From contig NZ_JASISM010000006.1 of the NCBI RefSeq assembly GCF_030063145.1, positions 62,001 through 126,000 of the forward strand: a stretch of DNA of 64,000 bases. The letters are read 5' to 3'. This document shows positions 61,293 through 64,000 of the stretch, in pieces. Under the pieces are notes generated by a model. The model was not told the DNA's origin. It saw only the letters and a program-made list of their open reading frames with translations, and did not search any database. This DNA comes from Cryobacterium sp. PH31-L1. Its GTDB lineage: Bacteria > Actinomycetota > Actinomycetes > Actinomycetales > Microbacteriaceae. The position numbers and the translations under genes are program-made. Within the stretch, counting starts at the first letter, position 1; every line of letters starts with the position of its first letter.

Positions 61293-62354
61293 CTAGTAGC
61301 GGATGACCACGCGACCGTCGATCTTGCCGTGCTTCATCTCGTCGAGTACCTCGTTGACCTCGTCGATGCGGCGTTCAGAGACCGTGGGGTGAATCTGGCC
61401 GCGCGCGTAGAACTGCAGGGCTTCTTCCATGTCCTGACGGGTACCCACGATGGAGCCGCGAATGGTGAGGCCTTTGAGTACGATGTCGAAGATCGGGGCT
61501 GGGAAATCTCCCGGCGGCAGGCCGTTGAAGACGATGGTGCCGCCACGACGGGTCATGCCGATGGCCTGGCCGAAGGCGGCCGGGTGAACCGCGGTCACGA
61601 GTACGCCGTGCACTCCGCCGGTGGCTTTCTGAATTGCGGCGACCGGGTCGCCGTCGAGGGCATTGATCACGAGTTCGGCGCCGTGCTTGCGGGCGAGCGC
61701 GAGCTTATCGTCGGCGATGTCGACGGCGGCTACCCGCAGGCCCATCGCCTTGGCATACTGCACGGCGATGTGACCGAGGCCGCCGATGCCGGAGATGACG
61801 ACCCACTGGCCCGGACGGGCCTCGGTCATCTTGAGGCCCTTGTAGACGGTGACGCCGGCGCACAGCACCGGGGCGATTTCGATCGGGTCGGCGCCGTGCG
61901 GAATGCGCACCGCGAAGCGGGAGTCGACGAGCATGTACTGCCCGAACGAACCGTCGACGCTGTAGCCGCCATTCTGCTGCGCTTCGCACAGGGTTTCCCA
62001 GCCGGTACGGCAGTACTGGCAGCTGCCACACGCGCTCCAGAGCCAAGCGTTGCCGACCAAGTCGCCGACAGCGAGGTCATCGACACCGGCGCCGAGGGCG
62101 ACGACCTCACCGACACCCTCGTGGCCGGGAATAAACGGCGGGCTCGGCTTGACCGGCCAGTCGCCCTCCACGGCGTGCAGGTCGGTGTGGCAGACACCGC
62201 TGCTGATCAGTTTGACCAAGGCCTGGCCGTGGCCGGGGGTTGGAACCGGAACCTCATCGATGGTGAGGTTCTGGCCGAACTCGTGCACCACGGCCGCGTG
62301 CATGGTCGTAGGCACCCGGGTGGATTTTTTCGTATCGCTCTCGGTAATCGTCAT
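61293..62354 (-). CDS. adhP: Zinc-dependent alcohol dehydrogenase
   Basis: Medium-chain NAD-dependent alcohol dehydrogenase, 353 residues. Catalytic zinc ligands are Cys55 (GVCHTD) and His78/Glu79 (GHEG). Structural zinc cysteines are 109, 112, 115 and 123 (CGSCQYCRTGWETLC). The Rossmann motif GIGGLGHIAVQYAKAMG and the following segment DIADDKL, with its Asp, point to NAD over NADP. GAAGGAG precedes the ATG at 62354. Likely oxidises ethanol or other primary alcohols. Confidence 0.94.
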   Translation of the reverse strand: MTITESDTKKSTRVPTTMHAAVVHEFGQNLTIDEVPVPTPGHGQALVKLISSGVCHTDLHAVEGDWPVKPSPPFIPGHEGVGEVVALGAGVDDLAVGDLVGNAWLWSACGSCQYCRTGWETLCEAQQNGGYSVDGSFGQYMLVDSRFAVRIPHGADPIEIAPVLCAGVTVYKGLKMTEARPGQWVVISGIGGLGHIAVQYAKAMGLRVAAVDIADDKLALARKHGAELVINALDGDPVAAIQKATGGVHGVLVTAVHPAAFGQAIGMTRRGGTIVFNGLPPGDFPAPIFDIVLKGLTIRGSIVGTRQDMEEALQFYARGQIHPTVSERRIDEVNEVLDEMKHGKIDGRVVIRY

Positions 62355-62455
62355 TGCCAAACTCCTTCGTTTGGGACATTTCGTCCGTTGCACGACGGTA
62401 GATCAGCAAAGGTTGCCGCAACGTTGCGACCCCACCTGAAGGGTAGAAGAGTGCT

Positions 62456-63823
62456 CTATTCCTCGTGCGGGCGCTCGGCACCGTCATCGCGCAGCAGGTC
62501 TTCGAGGGCCTGGTCGACGTCGTCGAGCACGTCGGGCTCTCCGCGAGCCGCACTCGTGAGGCGAGCAACGAGCTGCTGGGGATCGTCGATGTCCTGCTCG
62601 GTGGGCAGCAGGTCGGGGTGCGCCCAGAGCCCGTCGCGCGCTTCGTTACCCACGGCATCCGTCACGGCCTGCCACATGGCAGCGGCCTCCCGCAGGCGGC
62701 GCGGGCGCAGCTCCAGACCGACGAGGGTCGCGAAGGCGGATTCGGCCGGACCGCCGGAAGCCCGGCGGCGTTTGACCGTCTCGGCGATGGCATCCGCTTT
62801 GGGCAGCCGGATGGTGGCTCGCGCGGTGACGACGTCGACCCAGCCTTCGACCAGGGCGAGCATCGTTTCGAGGCGGGCCAGCGCTGAAATCTGCGACTCG
62901 TCCTGTTGCTGAATGAGCGAGCCGTCGACCATGGCCTGTCGCAGGTCTTCCGGGTTCGACGGGTCGAAGCTTCCGGCGAGTTCTTCGAGCCGGCTGGAGT
63001 CGATACTGATTCCGCGCGCGTACGCGGTGACCGCGCTGGTCAGGTGCAGGCGCAGCCAGCGGGCGTGACGAAACAGGCGGGCGTGGGCGATCTCGCGCAC
63101 GGCCAGGTAGATCTGCACCTGGTCGGCTGGAACGTCGAGGCCGTTGCCGAAGTCGGCAACGTTCTGGGGGAGCAGAGCGGCCTGCTGCTCGCCGAGCAGC
63201 GGAATGCCGACGTCGCCGCCGCTGACGACCTCGCTGGCGAGCTGGCCGACGACCTGGCCGAGCTGCATGGCGAACAGGGTACCGCCGATGCTGCGCACGA
63301 GCTGGCTCGCATTGGCGACCATGCCCTGCATCTCCTCCGGCACTTGCTCGGCGAAGACTCGGGTGAGAGAGTCGGAGATGCTCGTGGCGACGGGTTCGGC
63401 CAGCTGCGTCCAGAGCGGCATGGTCGCGGTGACCCATTCGCGGCGGGTCATCAGGCGTGGTTCAAGGGTCAGTTCGGCCACGGAGATGACGTCATCGAGC
63501 CAGAGCGCCGCAATGTGAAAGGCTTGGCGCAGCTGGGTCTGCTGCTCATCGGTCGCCGTGAGCTGGCCGTTGGCCGCTCGCTGCTGGCCCTGGGTCAGCG
63601 CAATCTGCCAGTCCACGCCGGTGCCTTGCGAGTTCATGGCACCCTGGAGCTGTTGCATGAGGGCGGCTACGCTGGCCGGGTCGTTCGGCAGGCCGGCAGC
63701 ACCAGCAAGCTGGCTCGGGTCGATTCCGCTCTTGCCGCTCAGAATGTCGCGCAGCATGTCGCGAAACTCGTCGCTCGGCTCGTTCGGGTTCTGATCGTTC
63801 GGGGGTAGGGAGTCGTCGGCCAC
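62456..63823 (-). CDS. DUF2342 (zinc-dependent metalloprotease-like) protein
   Basis: 455 residues of the actinobacterial DUF2342 family, often annotated as a zinc-dependent metalloprotease or F420-biosynthesis-associated protein. The putative active site aligns with REIAHARLFRHARWL near residues 246-260, where a canonical HExxH is not present; family assignment is therefore stronger than the protease claim. N-terminal region is Pro/Asn-rich and disordered, the rest helical with Gly/Ala segments (FAMQLGQVVGQLASEVVSGG). Start is GTG with a weak GAGAGGGG site. Confidence 0.85.
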   Translation of the reverse strand: MADDSLPPNDQNPNEPSDEFRDMLRDILSGKSGIDPSQLAGAAGLPNDPASVAALMQQLQGAMNSQGTGVDWQIALTQGQQRAANGQLTATDEQQTQLRQAFHIAALWLDDVISVAELTLEPRLMTRREWVTATMPLWTQLAEPVATSISDSLTRVFAEQVPEEMQGMVANASQLVRSIGGTLFAMQLGQVVGQLASEVVSGGDVGIPLLGEQQAALLPQNVADFGNGLDVPADQVQIYLAVREIAHARLFRHARWLRLHLTSAVTAYARGISIDSSRLEELAGSFDPSNPEDLRQAMVDGSLIQQQDESQISALARLETMLALVEGWVDVVTARATIRLPKADAIAETVKRRRASGGPAESAFATLVGLELRPRRLREAAAMWQAVTDAVGNEARDGLWAHPDLLPTEQDIDDPQQLVARLTSAARGEPDVLDDVDQALEDLLRDDGAERPHEE

Positions 63824-63967
63824 TTCAGGCCCCTCTCAGTTGCATACTTCTACGCTAGTGCGAGTAGCCCGCTCGGGGCTGGGAAATATCCTAGGCTGAA
63901 GGGCTTGCTGTGCGCCCGTCGCGAACACGACCAGTAACCAGAACAGAACCAACACGGAAGGAGCACG

Positions 63968-64000
63968 GTGGCTCTCTTCACCGATGACTCACCGGCACCC
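63968..64000 (+). CDS. Start of a gene cut by the window edge
   Basis: A strong ribosome-binding site (GGAAGGAG, 63957-63964) precedes a GTG and 11 codons reading VALFTDDSPAP. In other actinobacteria a PDZ-domain membrane protease lies beside the DUF2342 gene, and the short N-terminus is compatible with that, but 11 residues do not allow an assignment. Confidence 0.55.
   Translation, partial: MALFTDDSPAP

Noticed and set aside
1..64000. CRISPR arrays, tRNA or rRNA genes, prophage or transposon genes
   Set aside because: I looked for regular repeat-spacer series, cloverleaf patterns with CCA-type ends, transposase or integrase motifs and found none.

Overview
This window is a high-GC chromosome segment from an actinobacterium, most probably a Microbacteriaceae member. 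The grounds are AdnAB instead of RecBCD/AddAB, DUF3107 and DUF3117 proteins, an actinobacterial-type DapD/DapE, PIG-V and bPH_6-type proteins, DtxR/IdeR-type iron control, frequent GTG starts and apparently leaderless genes. The genus cannot be named from sequence alone. There is no tRNA, rRNA, CRISPR array, prophage or insertion sequence that I can see.

Bases 1-20005 hold three successive peptide/dipeptide (Opp/Dpp) ABC importer loci on the + strand, each with a lipoprotein receptor, two permeases and one ATPase that fuses two nucleotide-binding domains. Locus A (1-5465) is conventional. Loci B (5797-12777) and C (13126-20005) are diverged tandem copies of one module. Both have a DppB-like permease of 510 residues with an extra block of membrane helices, and both carry a gene for a membrane PH-domain protein on the opposite strand between the second permease and the ATPase. 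Each locus has a strong stem-loop between the receptor and the first permease.

Bases 20151-30183 hold housekeeping and iron genes: typA, a small lipoprotein, efeB-efeO-efeU on the minus strand with a DtxR/IdeR-like box, a divergent membrane protein with an inactivated PIG-L domain, ferredoxin fdxA, dapC and citrate synthase. Bases 30334-37275 hold a decayed PKD-domain gene, a penicillin-acylase-family hydrolase, and the divergent dapD/dapE pair. That pair shares a symmetric leaderless promoter. A PIG-V-like mannosyltransferase and a DUF3117 protein follow. With dapC, three steps of the succinylase branch of diaminopimelate/lysine synthesis lie in this window.

Bases 37353-49942 hold an O-methyltransferase, tatB, PPK2, Mrp, DUF1003 and MgtE-N/CBS proteins, a stress protein, aminopeptidase P, an EEP hydrolase, a PHP phosphoesterase, a DEAD-box helicase, a ferritin-like protein and DUF3107. 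Bases 50038-64000 form a DNA repair block: adnA-adnB, a kinase-fold phosphotransferase overlapping adnB, nudC, uvrD2, and a ThiF/cyclodehydratase-like protein overlapping uvrD2. An alcohol dehydrogenase, a DUF2342 protein and the start of another gene close the window.

The most notable signals are the duplicated transporter module with its antisense PH gene and expanded permease, the mirror-symmetric dapD/dapE promoter, a window-wide excess of the heptamer GCATCCG on both strands, and the repeated arrangement of a -10-like hexamer exactly six bases before a start codon.
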